Assembly: GCA_036873135.1 (NCBI GenBank)
Contig: JAPTYO010000002.1
Coordinates: forward strand, 20,982,452 to 21,046,451
DNA from: Clarkia xantiana subsp. parviflora
Taxonomy: Eukaryota; Streptophyta; Magnoliopsida; Myrtales; Onagraceae
Length of the DNA stretch: 64,000 nt
Direction: 5' to 3'
Shown one piece after another: positions 10,377 to 23,515 of the stretch. The stretch's first letter is position 1; every line of letters begins with the position of its first letter. The translations under genes and the position numbers were made by a program. Below the pieces are notes generated by a model. The model saw only the letters and a program-made list of their open reading frames with translations. It did no database searches and was not told the origin of the DNA.

Positions 10377-10944
10377 ATGAAGGTGACTGTGGGTATTGGA
10401 GTACTGTCATGGAGAATGCCAAATAATACTGAGGTGATCGAAGAAGGAATTAGAGCTAATGGTGATGATGGAGATTACAAAAAGAAGTTGATTGACATGA
10501 ATGCCAAAAGTATGTTGTTTCAAGCAATATATAAGGTCACATTGTCAACAATGTTGCGTAAAGATACTTCAACGGACATCCGGGAGTCCATGAAGAAGAA
10601 GGGGTCAGATTCATCTAGAGTACAGAGAGCACATCTACAAGCCCTTAGGAGAGAATTTGAACTGCTACAACTGAGAGATGGAGAGAAGATATTGGATTAC
10701 TGACTGCATAAGGATCATGCAATTCTGCAACAACATGAGAGACACTATAGAATTAATGACAGATAAGCATATAGTAGAGAGGATCAAGAGGTCCCTCTCT
10801 CACAGGTTTGATTTTGTAGTTGTGGACATCCAGGAATCTAAGGACATAGAAAACTTGTCATTAGATGAGTTTCAAAGTTCTTTGCAAAGATGCCGTTCTT
10901 ACTTATCCAACAACCTTCAAAAAGTGGTCCCGGGCTTGCAGTAA
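10377..10944 (+). pseudogene. Ty1/copia gag remnant (UBN2-type), frameshifted
   Basis: Two overlapping frames (10377-10703 and 10678-10944) together read as one gag domain. The first holds AKSMLFQAIYKVTLSTMLRK and LQALRREFELLQLRDGEKILDY; the second continues with IRIMQFCNNMRD, ERIKRSLSHRFDFVVVDIQESKD and LSLDEFQSSLQ. This is the order of the copia gag-polypeptide domain found in plant retrotransposons (repeat assay of L-x-x-L-RR-FE, then SL-F-VV--IEESKD). A one-base shift near 10700 breaks it. No zinc knuckle, protease or pol follows, and no LTR pair was seen around it. Confidence 0.75.
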
Positions 10945-11558
10945 TAATCTGGTTTATGACTCTATTTTACTACTGTAGTTAGTTGCAGATTCCTGGGACT
11001 AGAAAATTCTGTTTACATGGGCAGCAAACAAAAGAATAAAACAAACATGGTCTTACTGTGGATAAAAATGGAAATTCTACCACCTGATGAATCTCCTTCC
11101 ATGTCGAGATAAAGCCCGAACAGGAATGAGGGAAAATAAATGATCAGAGTCATATACAGATCTCCATCAGATTAACAAATTAAGTTGTAAAAACCTGGAA
11201 ACTATGAAATGAGGCCGAATAGCTGCTGTGGTCTGGAAGTCTAGAGAAATTAAATAAAATTGAGCAAAAATGTCACCTCTTCAAGGGCCCTTTTCTTCTA
11301 ACCTGCACCCACATTTAATCCACTATCAATATGATTCATCATCTTAGCAAGCAAACAAGCAAGCAACATTTTACTAGTCATCCATCGACAGTTGGTTCAG
11401 AAAGATAAATGGGCAGTTAAATCATCAAATGATTCATCAGATGAACTGCTAACCTTGGCTCCGGGTGCAGTTCCAAACTACGCGTCAAGGAAGTCCGTTT
11501 GTTTATGACAGTATGGAACCACTGATCTAATCTTTGTGTCTCTAGAGTCAATTCAACA
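10945..11558. other. Region between gag remnant and the CLU gene stop codon
   Basis: Contains the presumed 3' untranslated region of the minus-strand CLU gene (just below 11559). Otherwise no gene was seen. Confidence 0.6.
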
Positions 11559-13427
11559 CTATGTAGATGAACAAGCTTCACCTGAAGAAACAGTAGTAGA
11601 GGTGGGTTTAGGAGCTCCACTTTCCCTCACGACTCTACTGCGTATCACTTTGAAAGACTGTGACCCGTTCGGCCGAGTGAGCAAACTTATTGGCATCCGA
11701 ACTGTCTGCTTACAGTTCCTTCTGCCCCTTATCAAGATACTCAATGTCTTTTCACTGTCATTCTCCTTTGGGATCCTCCCTCCTGTATTAGGTAAAGTTC
11801 CATCAGTTTCAACACTCAAAGGCACTGGAACTCCATTTTCCTTGATACTCTCCTCTGAATTGGCAAGGTCTGAATCCTTCTTTGGTTCTACTATTACGCT
11901 GTCAATTTCCACAGGAAGAAGCCGAGTGGGGCTTACAGAACCTTGAATGATGACTTGTGGCTCCAAAATCTGATCAGCAATTGGCTCGGAGAGTGGAGGA
12001 GCAGGGTAGTGGCAGACGGGCCACATTGGGCCGGAGATGAATTCTGGTACGTTATGATGCCAAGCAAAGTGATTGGGATGAAAAGAACTGCTAGTCATGG
12101 GATAAGTGTTAGGAGGGAGCTGTTGAGGTTGATAGATGAAAGGCAAAGGCTGCATCATGTTTTGTGTTGGAGGAGGTGATGGATATGGAGGAGGAACCGA
12201 AGGCAATACAACACCTTGTCTTGGGTGAAGACCTATGTTTATTGGCCAAGGTGCAGGAACAGATCCAGGAGAAGGTGGAAGGGTTATCTTCATGGGAGCA
12301 GGTCCCGCACGAGGAAGACCAACCAATGGGTTAAATGGAGCTGCTGATGCAGACAGTTTCTTACTTTGAAATCCTCGGTCATCATTCAATTCTGCAACTG
12401 CGGATTTCTCTTTCGGATCCTCTGTCTCCTCCTCATTTGAGCAACTGCTTGACGATTCATTCTCATTTGGAGTTTCCAGGCCGTTTTCACATGGCTCATC
12501 GTTTGCCACCTCTGTCTGAGGCTGTTCAGGTTCAATCTCTTCTTTATTCTCCGTCACCTTTACTTCTTGAACAGAGGCAGTAAAATCACATGGAATGTTC
12601 TTCTCCATTTCAGATGTGATATCTACTCCTGCTTCAGACTGTTGTTCAACTTCAGTTTTGGCCTCTGGGGCATCATCCTGAGGCATCCTCTCCTGCCAAA
12701 TAGGAATTGTTCCTGGAGGAGCCAATGCTACTTCCTTATACGAAGGACACTTATCAATAGGCCTTGTGGATCTTTTGGATGAACTCCTTTTATATGATGC
12801 AGCAGAAGTCGGGACCTCAACAACCTTTGTTTCAGAGTTATCTGCAGCAGTATCAGATTTGGGAGCTGAAGGTGTGGACTTGATTCTGTATGCAACAGAT
12901 TTGACTACCCTCCTCCCGAATTTGGTCACTAGGGCAGGCTGGTGAGTAGCTTGATCCGTGTAATTGGGCCTTCGCCGTACTAGGTAATACCCATTTTTAG
13001 GATGTGAATTGAAAACCTGAGAGTAGTTTGGATCACCATCCATGTTCGTTTTCTGATAGTTGTGGATCTTGCCTATTGTGGCCCGCCTCTGCTTTATTCG
13101 TCTACTGAAATAGCCTACTGATCTTGATCTATGGACGGGTTGCCACCCATCATCTCCATCCGCATGTGCTTCTGGCAAATTTCTATCTGCGGCAGGGGTG
13201 GGCTTTTCTTCCACTGTTTCATTCACAGCGGGTTCTGGAACCTTAAGTTCTATCTCTTGATCAGTATTGACAACACTTTCTAACTTCAAGCTCGTTTCTT
13301 TATCCATGTCTACGCTGCTCTCTGTTTCGGGTGTATGTGCTTCTTCATTTGTAACATTGTCCTTCGAAGCTTCTGCAGATTCAACTGAAATTTGTAGCTC
13401 AGCATTTACTAGAGATTTTTCCTTCAC
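11559..13427 (-). other. Last exon of the CLU/REC gene: disordered C-terminal tail
   Basis: One 1869-bp exon codes for about 622 residues, a third of the protein. It is acidic and Ser/Glu-rich at first, then has the basic patch [17 protein letters not shown], a Pro-rich centre ([19 protein letters not shown]) and a conserved-looking end ([20 protein letters not shown]). No enzyme domain is seen. Such a tail is known in REC/TSS proteins but not in the core CLU family of fungi and animals. Confidence 0.8.
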
Positions 13428-15456
13428 CTGCAAGAGCATATGTAGTCATTAAAAACTCAATTGGCACTTCTAATTTGTCTCGTGTAAGTAGTTCAATCGA
13501 TTGATTAGAGAAAAGGACATTAATCCTTATTTTGTCGAAGAAGATGACCAAATTGAATATTTGCATCGGTTATCTGCAGCTTGTCACGTGATATAGGATT
13601 TACTCATACAGATGGATAATGAACAAACCTGATTCCACTTTGACAATGTAGTGAAGGAAATGTTCAAGGAAACTTAAATAGCGTGAAAACTAGTTTTACC
13701 TTTGAATTATGTATTTTCCTTTTCATTGCGAGAGAATCTTTCCCTTTGCCATCATGATCTGGGTTAATGTAGTCAAGCAAATCGGATACACTGAAAAAAT
13801 AGTAAACAATAAGCATGAGGAACGAAGTATATAACCAGGATTTTGACAAACAAAAAAGTATATAACCAGCAAAAGAAAACAGAATGTCTAGCAATTCAAT
13901 CGCGGGCTGATTATTATAAAATGCACAAGACCAGCTCAATTCATTGTGCTGATTGGGAAGTGGTATAGTAGAATTCTTGAAAAGAATAAGATCATGCTTG
14001 GGATAACTTCAAGCTTTTTATATGGCTCAAGATTTGAGATGGTTCCCTAGGGCGTGATAATAAGAAGCCAAAATGCTTGATTTTTCTCATAGGGGGAGGG
14101 AAATGTAGGTGTTTAAAGCACCAGTACCCTTTTCTCCCATCTTTTTAATTGAAGAAGAGAAAACAGTATCAGATGAGTGTGCCAACAATCATACAACTAA
14201 CCTAAGAACAATAAAATTTTAAAAAGGGACAAGCGTCATAATGGTGCTGAAAATGCTGAATAAAGACATTGCCACAGTTTATAGGGATTTGGTTGTTTTA
14301 CCTCAAGTGGCCTTTGCTAGCAATGGAAGCATCAGGCTTTTTAGTTCCATTTCTTGCAGCTTCTTGTTGCTCAAATGCCTTCGATTCGAAGTACTCAAGC
14401 CAAGCAGCAGCATCCTGCCAGTATTTATCAGACAATAAAATTATACAAACCTCTACATCATAAAACTGTAAGATAAGAAACTATGATTTCAACGCAGCAG
14501 TGAGATTTCTTTAGGAGGGAGGAATCAACCAAATAATCAAACAATTTATTGCACTGCTTGCTTTGTGACGTTGCATGTTTTGAAAACTTTTGATCCACGT
14601 TGAATTCTACAATGACTCTTACCGAAGATAAATTAACGGAGCATATTTACCTGCGTCCGCAAATCATCAGGACCCAGTTTTGCACGGAGAATTTGCAAAG
14701 TTGTTTGCTCATGCTGAACACTTAGTGGATAAGCTTCCATTAGAGAGAGCGCGATTGCAATAGCATGATAACTTGCTGCAGTCTGGAGTTGCACCAACAA
14801 AAATATATGAGAACTTGAAAATGTGCAAACCCAGCATAGGTACACAAAAACAACATTGTATCACGACTAAATCGAACAAAAGAATCAACACTAGTAACCA
14901 AACAATACCTGGATGTGATCTGGACCGAGTAATCTTTGGTTGCATTTTAGAGCTTTGTGGAGATATCTGAGTGCAACATGCACATTTCCCAGGCCTTCTT
15001 CCATCATCGCCACATTAATATATGTTGCAGCCGTGTTTGGATGGGAAGGACCACAAGTTAGATGTAGGAGATAGAGTGCACGCTTGACATATCTGTTCAT
15101 AAGCGATTTGTGACATTAGGAAAGGAAAGAACAGAGTACACAAACAAGCAACTACTCAAGAATCATCCAACAAATAACACTTGATTGAACATGAATTGAT
15201 GTATTCTAGTAAAGAGTAAACATAAAATAGTAGTCCTCAGGGTAGCTAACAGCGGCCTCTGGTGCAGAGGCTATAATATCTAAGCAGGTGTAGATACTAA
15301 GCGCATTAAGCTTGATGGTAATTAAAAAAAAAAAAAAATGGGGTGTGCATGATATGACAGGAATCTGGAAACCGAAAGGCAAATGGTAATGTGAGTCAAA
15401 CATACTTTAGAGCTAGTTCTGTATACTGAAGTCTGTAGTAGAAAACAGCAAGATCC

Positions 15457-15488
<32 letters not shown>

Positions 15489-18400
15489 CCCTAACTCTCT
15501 CTCATTAATGTCCAATGCCTTCTGCTGATAGATGGCAGCCTACAATTTGGGAGTGAAATAGAACATTGAATTAAAGGGAGATAAACTAGATCAAAATGTA
15601 GGTATTAACAAATTCATTACATACTTGAGTTGCAAATTAATTATTTTACTATGACCCCGGTTATCAATGAGCAAAGATAAGGTACCTGATTGAAATCTCC
15701 CGTATGATACAAGACTACTGCAAGGAGGCTATATGCTCCTGCAGTCATCCTATGATAAGGACCACACACTGCTACAAGTTTTGCAAGAGCCTGTAACAAT
15801 AGGAAAAACTTCAATACAGAAACATCAACAGGCAAAATAATATGAATTGTTTAATCTAAACAGAAAATTGGTTTAGCAATCAATGGCACAAACCTTCGTC
15901 CCATATGCTACAGCATCTTCAAGCTTTCCTTTATCTAAAGCAGTCTTAGATGATTCGAGAAGTTGTCTTCCATCGGCAGATGAACATGCAGCTTGCTGTA
16001 TAGAATCAGAGAATCGTGTCATAAGAAAAATACTGGAGAAAGTTGCTGAAGAATTCTTTACCTCTTTTTAATGATTGAAGAACTAGTATTATTTAGCAGG
16101 AAAAAAAGTTGAAAACCGCCGTTTGTTACCTTATGAACTGGAACCAAACTAACAATATCTGCCTTGCAGAAAGGATTTGAAGAATCCAAATCAAAATCCC
16201 TTGGAACCAACTCGATACCCACCTGCATTAATTAATAATAGCCACATCTCCTGTCAGTTTGGTGGTCAACGGATGGAAGTACAGAAAAATTATGGGTATA
16301 ATGTATCAAGGGCAAACTGATACATGTTCTTAAGTTTCCTTTAATTGAATATATCGAAGGCCTCATGTACTGCCTCAAATATGTGCTAAGGAAAAGATAA
16401 TTATGGAATTTGAGGGGAAAATGTTATTGATAAGCCATCTCTAATATAGATTTTAGGTCTTCTGATAGAGATTATAGGTCTAACGTTTATCTAAGTTTTA
16501 CTTGTATAATGAACACAATCCATGTACCACAGCTAATCAGTGAGAAGAACCTACTTCCATGAATTGATTAAAATTTTCTAGGCCAATAACTTCCATATTG
16601 ATTTTTCAACTCATATATTCAAGCATATAACTGTGTTTTCCAGAACTTGCTGCTCTAGTTGTCCTTGTTTACCAACTATTGTAATGCCAAGATATTTCTA
16701 CACGTCACTTTCATGGAGTAAGCATCCTTTCATGGATTGTATTAGAGTCGCCAATCTCACATACCTTCTGGCATAAACCCCTTAGAATAGAAAATTTCCT
16801 GACATCCTTGTACTTTAGGCTGCTAATATCCCATTCATATCTCTTCATCAAAAAAACTTTTAGCCATTTCCATACGACGGGATGAAAGGAGCAATTTATC
16901 TGTTCTTCAGCATTTTGATTCACCCCGAGTATAAGATTCAACGCAGCAGCTACTAGAACTGCCATTTGGTCTACATCAGCAGCAGCAGAAATCACGGCTT
17001 GAATAATATGCTTGAATGCACGAACTAGCATCTCATGGATACAGAGGGATTGCACATGCGACAAGTTTTGCGAAAGCTTGACCTGGTAATACCAGAAAAG
17101 GAATCAACAACCTCATGAAGAAATAATAAGAAAAATTATCTACAAGAGATTCTTCAAAGGTGATGCTGCGAGACTGCGAGGCCTTCTACCCCAGCTTTAG
17201 GGCCAAAAAAAGTGTTTCGTAAGTGTGGAAATTAGAAAATAATAGACATTCACATAATCAGCAAAATATGCAATAATGTTCAGCCACTTACAACTTGTCC
17301 AAGGGAACGCATACGAAGACCCCTGGTATGCATGAAATCTGTTAGAGTCCGACCATCAACTGGTGAGAGTTCCAACGAACCAAAATCTGCAACCTAAATT
17401 TAAGAAGCTAGATGAGCCATTGCACATTTACATTGATATCTATAAATGCCTCAAATTGTTTTAAATAGATATGCTTACTAGTTTTGGAAGAGCCACATCG
17501 TTGTAATACTTCTGGGAGAGTTCAATGAGCTCTTGCAAAGACTGTCAACAGCTGGAAGTTAGAAGATGGCAATTCTGCATACATATCAAAGTGTGGTGGA
17601 GTAAATTTTACCTTGCGGTGGAGTCCACTTTCTGACTCTTTTAGTCGAGCAAAGGCAGCATCAGACAACATATTCTTCAGAACAAGCTCATTTTCTCTTG
17701 CAACTGACTCTAGTTCAGATTCCAGGGAAGGTGAAACAGAATTTTCAGATTCCTCACTGACACTGTTTGCTTTTGCGATTTCAGAATGCACTCCAAGATC
17801 ACTAGCATCAGATTTTTTCTTATTGTTTTTGAGTGATCGGAGTGGTTTTCCCAGTCCTTCAACCTTCATTTCATTCTTAGACTTCTCACCAGATGGTTTT
17901 TTGTCCTTTTCAGCAGTGTTCTTCTGATCTTGTAAATGTTGTATCCAGCAAGCTCCAAGTTCCCATCTCACAAATTGGTTCAGCCTTCCATCCTCTTGCT
18001 CAAGCTGGGTTAGACTCTCTTCCAACAATTTCTCAACAAAATCCCGGGAAACATTCATCTCTTGTCGATCAGAAAGATGAGAATGCACAATTTGTTTGTT
18101 GCTTTCAGAAGCAGCATTTGCATGAAGAAGTAATCTTAAACTGAAAAGAGCAAAAAAGTCATAATGAGGCAGATGACTCCAAGAATGTATCTTGAATATT
18201 CAAAACAGAAGTGGTCATAAATACACTAGACATATATAACACATCATATATTAATACTATCATATTAAACTTCAGTAAGGACTCGAAACAAAAAGCTAGC
18301 ATTTAAAAGGGAGTGAAAAGGATTTGTTGGAAACCTGTTAATGTTAAGGGCGTTGGCACCACCTTCAGGCTGATCCATATGTTCGATGTTTGGAGGTATA

Positions 18401-21400
18401 GATGTGACCTCCCAATTAATTTGATCCTCAACTTTCACAACAGCAATATGACCAGAATATCTTACATTAACAACACCTAAGGTGGATACATCCTGCAGTC
18501 AAAGCATAAAGCTATTTCAAGATTATGGTGTAGCACATATACATAACAACTCTTAAAAGGTTATTCCACATGAGCATGTGCATTAAGTAGTTTTGGATAG
18601 CCAAAGTTACAAGGTTGACCTCCTAAGGATTGATCCAACTCTCAACATGTTAATATCAAATCATTAAGAGTGGAACAAGAACATCTGGGTCCATATTAGA
18701 CCCAAAAGCTATCCGCACTTATTCCATGTATACTCTTTTCAATCAATGTTCGCGTTGAAGTTGAACACATCATAAGGTTATGTAAACTTTAGTTCAGTTA
18801 GAAGATATCAGTTATATTAAGAGCATACTAGACATGTCACATGATAGCTTACATGAGCCGCTGTATTCTCATCAGCAGTTACCCCCTTGAGCAAGTTGCG
18901 CACCACTAATTCCTTTTGATTTATCCCTGTTGCTTGAATACCATCAACTTTTGTGTCAACTTTAGAACTTGCTCTGCAAGCATCTTTCGTTACTGTAATA
19001 TTCAAGTCTCCCACTTTCTCTCTGTAAAATGGTGTTGTTTTCTCAGATCCGCGGATTAGTTCTGGACTACGCAGTACATGCTGCACCGCTGAAACTGCCC
19101 TGAAGATTGCAACGTCAACAAACAGACTATGAAGGAGAAATGCTTTCCTGTCCCGCAGCTGTCTCTCCTCTGCTGTCTTGCAAGGCATGGATGCAATAAA
19201 TTGGAAACTATTAGACCATGGAATCAAGTCACTTTTGCTATCCCTTCCTAGACCACCTCCATTGCCACCCCACCCTTCATCCTCAACAGGCAATGGAGGG
19301 AACACTGGTGGAATCTGCGCTGCGACAGGAGGTATGATCCACGTATTGGCTCTGAAGCCATAGGGAAGATTGCCGAACTGCAAAGCAAGAATACATTGAT
19401 TAAGAGCATGAAAGACACTACAGAAACCTTAATGAAAACTTCCTATTCATAATTTGCAGCTACAGCTACCTTGTTTCTCTCTGAAAAAGCCTTCATGAGC
19501 TCATCATACGCCTGAAACAGGAAACATGCAGTTTGATTATCATAAAACTAGCTTAAGAAAATGACATGAAAACAGCAGGGCCGTATTCCTGAAACGTAAT
19601 CGATCACCACATTGGACGTCAGTTATGGAGCAAAGCCATTTAAACCTTGACTTGAAAGCACACATTTGAGCAAGATTCTGTTTTGGGAACGATTGCCTGA
19701 AACAAAATTATGTGCAAATGAAATAGAATACTAACATTATCGAAGGCTCTACTATTATGTCGTAACAGATCAACAAGGTTGTGGCACAGAAATCGCTGCT
19801 TCCCAACACTGTAGAATCCCTTTCTGCAAGCTTCAACAAGAACCAATTTTCCATTACACAGCATCACCTAAAACATTAGAGAGACAGCCAATCAGAACTG
19901 ATGATCCGAGTACAATGAGAAGCATTTGAACCATAATAGAAGAAAACACTCACATCCAGAGAAAACAAGTGATCATCGGCAGATATCTCATGGACGTGCC
20001 GTTTCACCGCCTTTCTGATGACTGCAAGTAATCAATAGCAAATGATGAACCATACACTTGACCGGTAGAGAGTACTAGATGGAGAGAGAGAGAATTAGAG
20101 ACACTACATTGCAGAGGAGGAGTGAGGTGGGAGAGGGAGAAGAACTCGTAGAAGCTTCCCAGCTTTGGGGACGAATAGCTCAGTTCCCCATCTCCGCTCA
20201 TCGGCACCTCCTTAGACAGTTTCGCAGGTGCTGATTGCTCGCCGGTGGCTCGAGACTTGGTTGATATTCTCGAGCTCTTATTAGGCGGAGCATCGGCCTT
20301 TGGATGATCATCGCTCGCTCCCGACGGGCCGAAGCACGTCGTGCATGCGACGATGTCGAGGAGCCGCCTAACGTGCTCCACGGCGCGCTCTTCATCGTAA
20401 TCCTCTGGGCCACAATTAAAACACGGTGAGTTCTTCTGCTATGGTTAACAGAGAAGAAATAGAGTTGGTTACCTTCAACCAAGGAGAGCACACATGGCTT
20501 CAGCGCCGAAACGTCGACGGTGTCTTTTAGCCGCGACCCTCTAACCTGCGCATATCAAAAAGGACAAAAAAAAGTCAAAAATACCCCGCGTTCTTCTTTT
20601 TTTCATCAGAAAATGGACCCTGTACTTCCATATACATGACAGCTAGTCCTAAAATGTTGTTAACTTAAAAAAGGAAAACTAAATTTTCCTTCTCCTTTCA
20701 TTTATTGCTTATTATTATAAAGTAACATGAAAATATATATATAGGATACGTACCTCATGAGACAAGCAGTAGTTCGTAATGTTGCAAGAATCGGTATGGA
20801 CACAGAGGAGTCGCCTAACATCTATTATCCTATCCGTCGATATGCCCTGTTCAAGTATTTAGTTAATAATAATAAGCTAATAATGAAATATTTTCCAATA
20901 AATATAGTGTGTATATATATGTGTATGTGTATTAAGGGCACATTAAAAAAAACAACATCTACCTTTATTTTTGTTTTAGTATTATGAAAAAATTACAAAG
21001 ATAATGATTCCTATACCACTTAAAAAAATTTATTTAAATTTCAATTAACCCAAAAAAATTCAATTAAAATAAAATATTAGGGAAACAAAAGTGTGTTTGA
21101 GACCTAACTAAATTCACCGTATAAAAAAGAGAAAAAAAAAGTCCAAGTTAAAAGACTTTCTGTTTTATCAGTCTTGGTTCCGATTTTAATTGTTAGAGCC
21201 AAGAAGCAAGACCAATCAAGCCCCGACTGCAAGTCGTCATTAAACATCTCTATTACACAGAATTGTTATTTAGCTAGGGTTATATATATATATTTAAATA
21301 TATGTAAGATGGATGTATATTTTAGTAAACAAATAAAAAGCTTTTTTTTTAAGACTACACAAAAAATAAATTAAAAAATCCGACTTCAAGCTGTAGTTAC

Positions 21401-22006
21401 TCGCATCTAAATAAACATATGAAAAGCCTACCTAAATCCTAGTCCCAAACTAGAGGAAAGACCCTTTTTTTTTAATTTATGGTTTGAAGATGAGTAATTT
21501 AATTAATGCTTTTGGGGACTCCACCATGCATGATTCTAAATTGTCCAATGAAATTCATCTCTTAATAGTAGTAAATGCACTTGCACGGACCCCATGCTAT
21601 TTGAACAAAAACCATATGAATACTTTTCTGCCAAGCATTTGAATAATAGTGAGAAAGGTGCTATATATATATCTTAAAATGAGAAGATTATAATTCTTGA
21701 CTTCTTCATACATAATAAATCATATGTTTATTCGTAAATGAAAAGTAGATACCTTTAGTATAACGCGGGATTCATCGGGAAGGTCCATCGTGATATCCAT
21801 CACAACGGGAAGAACTGCAAAGTAATATTAATTAAGTTGGTAATTATATTTATATATAGGTTTGTTTGAAGATTATTACTAATTACTATATATGATGATT
21901 AATTAATAAATAAATAAAGCAATTAAATTAGTAGGTACGTACCCTTCTCTTCCTTCTTCTTCTTATTATCTCCCTTGGCCTTCCCACGGGTGTTCCTGGG
22001 TGCCAT
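11559..22006 (-). CDS. REC1-like: Clustered-mitochondria (CLU) / TPR protein of the REC-TSS family
   Basis: Twenty-three coding exons were joined by GT-AG sites and unbroken frame: 21943-22006, 21753-21814, 20754-20846, 20473-20545, 20108-20404, 19954-20021, 19736-19867, 19470-19511, 18853-19377, 18335-18492, 17612-18140, 17479-17541, 17292-17393, 16765-17082, 16130-16222, 15894-15995, 15686-15790, 15406-15539, 14909-15092, 14651-14782, 14302-14414, 13700-13790, 11559-13427. Sum 5349 bp, 1782 aa, near the size known for Arabidopsis REC1/REC2. The start [18 protein letters not shown] is family-typical. Order: N-terminal CLU region (about 25-265), CLU domain (about 280-560, with [11 protein letters not shown]), eIF3-p135-like middle (about 690-870), TPR repeats (about 875-1095, e.g. 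[20 protein letters not shown]), then a disordered 620-residue tail in one exon with [15 protein letters not shown] proteins act in the cytosol and nucleus and set the chloroplast compartment size; that role here is inferred. Confidence 0.93.
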
Positions 22007-23320
22007 TTCTTCTTGGAGCTAGCTAGCTAGGTTAATTACTTAGTGTTATCTGCAATATATATATAACAGTGGATTCATATCCAATCATCAAAAATATATA
22101 GAAGAAGCAGCTTATTATTATTATTATTATATATAAATGGGAGAATTGTATTCATGAAGAAGAACCTGCAGTGCAGTCAGTCGAGGTAAGTATATATTAA
22201 AGATAGATAACCATGGAAGAGTGAGCTGGGGAATATATTAAGCATAAGAAGAAGAAGAAGATGTATTTGAGAGAGAGAGAGAGAGAGAGAGAGATGGATG
22301 GTACGTAGTATATGATAAGGAATCAAGGGCGGAGATTTATTCAACAGTGACTAAGGTGTCTGGCATTTTATGCAAGCTGCACCTGCAGTTGCTTGCTTGC
22401 TAGAGTATGTATTTCTATTTATTTTATTTTATTATAAATTTATAACAGTGGGGATATATTATATACATATATATTTCAGCTGAAATCTGATTTATATTCA
22501 ACAAGACACTATTATCATAATATTTTTTTTCCCAATAAGAGCATCCACAATGGTATTACGTAAACGTGGATCCTACATGTTTATTTAAGTAAAGCAACAA
22601 AAACTATCTACAGTGGTTTTACATAGCATTCCTTAAAGGTGGAACCCACACATAAATTTATGTTTTTACATAGAGCATTCCTTAAATTTAAGTAATGCAC
22701 TATGTATTACGTAACTAATTTTTTATTATAAATTAATTCATTTTATAATTAATGCTAATATCTTATTGGTGGTTGTTGGAAAATTTAATAATAAAATATA
22801 TTTAAGGAATATATTTAAGTAATACGATTGCAGAGAAAATATTTTTTACGCGTGTCTTAAATTTACGTATTACTTAAAGTGCACATAAATGTCTACGTGG
22901 CAACTTTAATATCATAGAATAGTATGCCTTTATATAATACAGGGAGTGACTAAAGTCAGGCTTTATTATTTAAATATATATATTTTTTATATATAATTAA
23001 CTTTTCACTTTATATATAGGTTTTTTAGTTTTAGTTGTATTTTGCTTAGTAAGATATATTTGGGTTTGTTTCATGTTTGCCTATATTAGGTAGTACATAT
23101 ACAATATCTTTTTTACATTAATACAACGTTACAACAAAGAGTAACATGTTATTTACGGATATTCCTTCCAACTTTTCATCAAAAAAAATTTATCTCTAAT
23201 ACTAACGTACTACTTAAGTAAACAAAATGATTGCATTTTTTTAATATATATAATTCATATCCATGGTATATATTTATCATCATTTTTATAGTCTTTTCTT
23301 TTTATCTATCTTTTCTTATC
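22007..23320. other. Promoter side of the CLU gene, GA microsatellite, worn MITE-like sequence
   Basis: Reading leftwards this is the upstream region of the CLU gene. A (GA)13 run lies at 22269-22294, about 265 bp before the start codon, a position common for plant 5' leader or promoter GA/CT repeats. At about 22539 the text GAGCATCCACAATGG begins, the classic outer end of many plant hAT/Harbinger-type MITEs. TTAAGTAATGCA-like repeats run to about 22880, but a clean opposite end is missing. Confidence 0.5.
22269..22294. repeat. (GA)n microsatellite upstream of the CLU gene
   Basis: Thirteen GA units in a row (CT on the transcribed minus strand), in the likely 5' leader or core promoter of the CLU gene. 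Confidence 0.85.
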
Positions 23321-23515
23321 ATGTTCTAATTAGGAGAAATTCTTGCTTGCATCGGTCCTACCAGGTGCCTGTCACCTGGTGGACCTTCATTCAATAGAAA
23401 AATGACAACTAATGAGAGAGAGTGGGAGTAGACACATGTCATCTTTCTATTGGATGACCACCAGGTGGCAGCCACCTGGTAGGACCGATGCAAGCAAGAA
23501 TTTCTCCATGTTCTA
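23321..23515. mobile_element. Short MITE (about 179 bp) with long terminal inverted repeats
   Basis: The body 23329-23507 has ends that match for over 30 bp: GGAGAAATTCTTGCTTGCAT from 23333, continuing CGGTCCTACCAGGTG, and its exact reverse complement ending at 23507. ATGTTCTA stands directly left (23321-23328) and directly right (23508-23515), an 8-bp duplication that fits hAT elements. Four bases (ATTA) lie between the left duplication and the repeat, so the true end may be off by a few bases. The middle has no coding frame. Confidence 0.85.

Noticed and set aside
11536..12179. Plus-strand frames opposite the last exon of the CLU gene
   Set aside because: The minus strand reads as a continuous, family-typical C-terminus; the plus frames are antisense shadows.
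19640..19700. Extension of CLU exon 7 past the donor at 19735
   Set aside because: The open frame runs on, but family order (AFDN followed by [14 protein letters not shown]) is restored only by splicing from 19736 to 19511.
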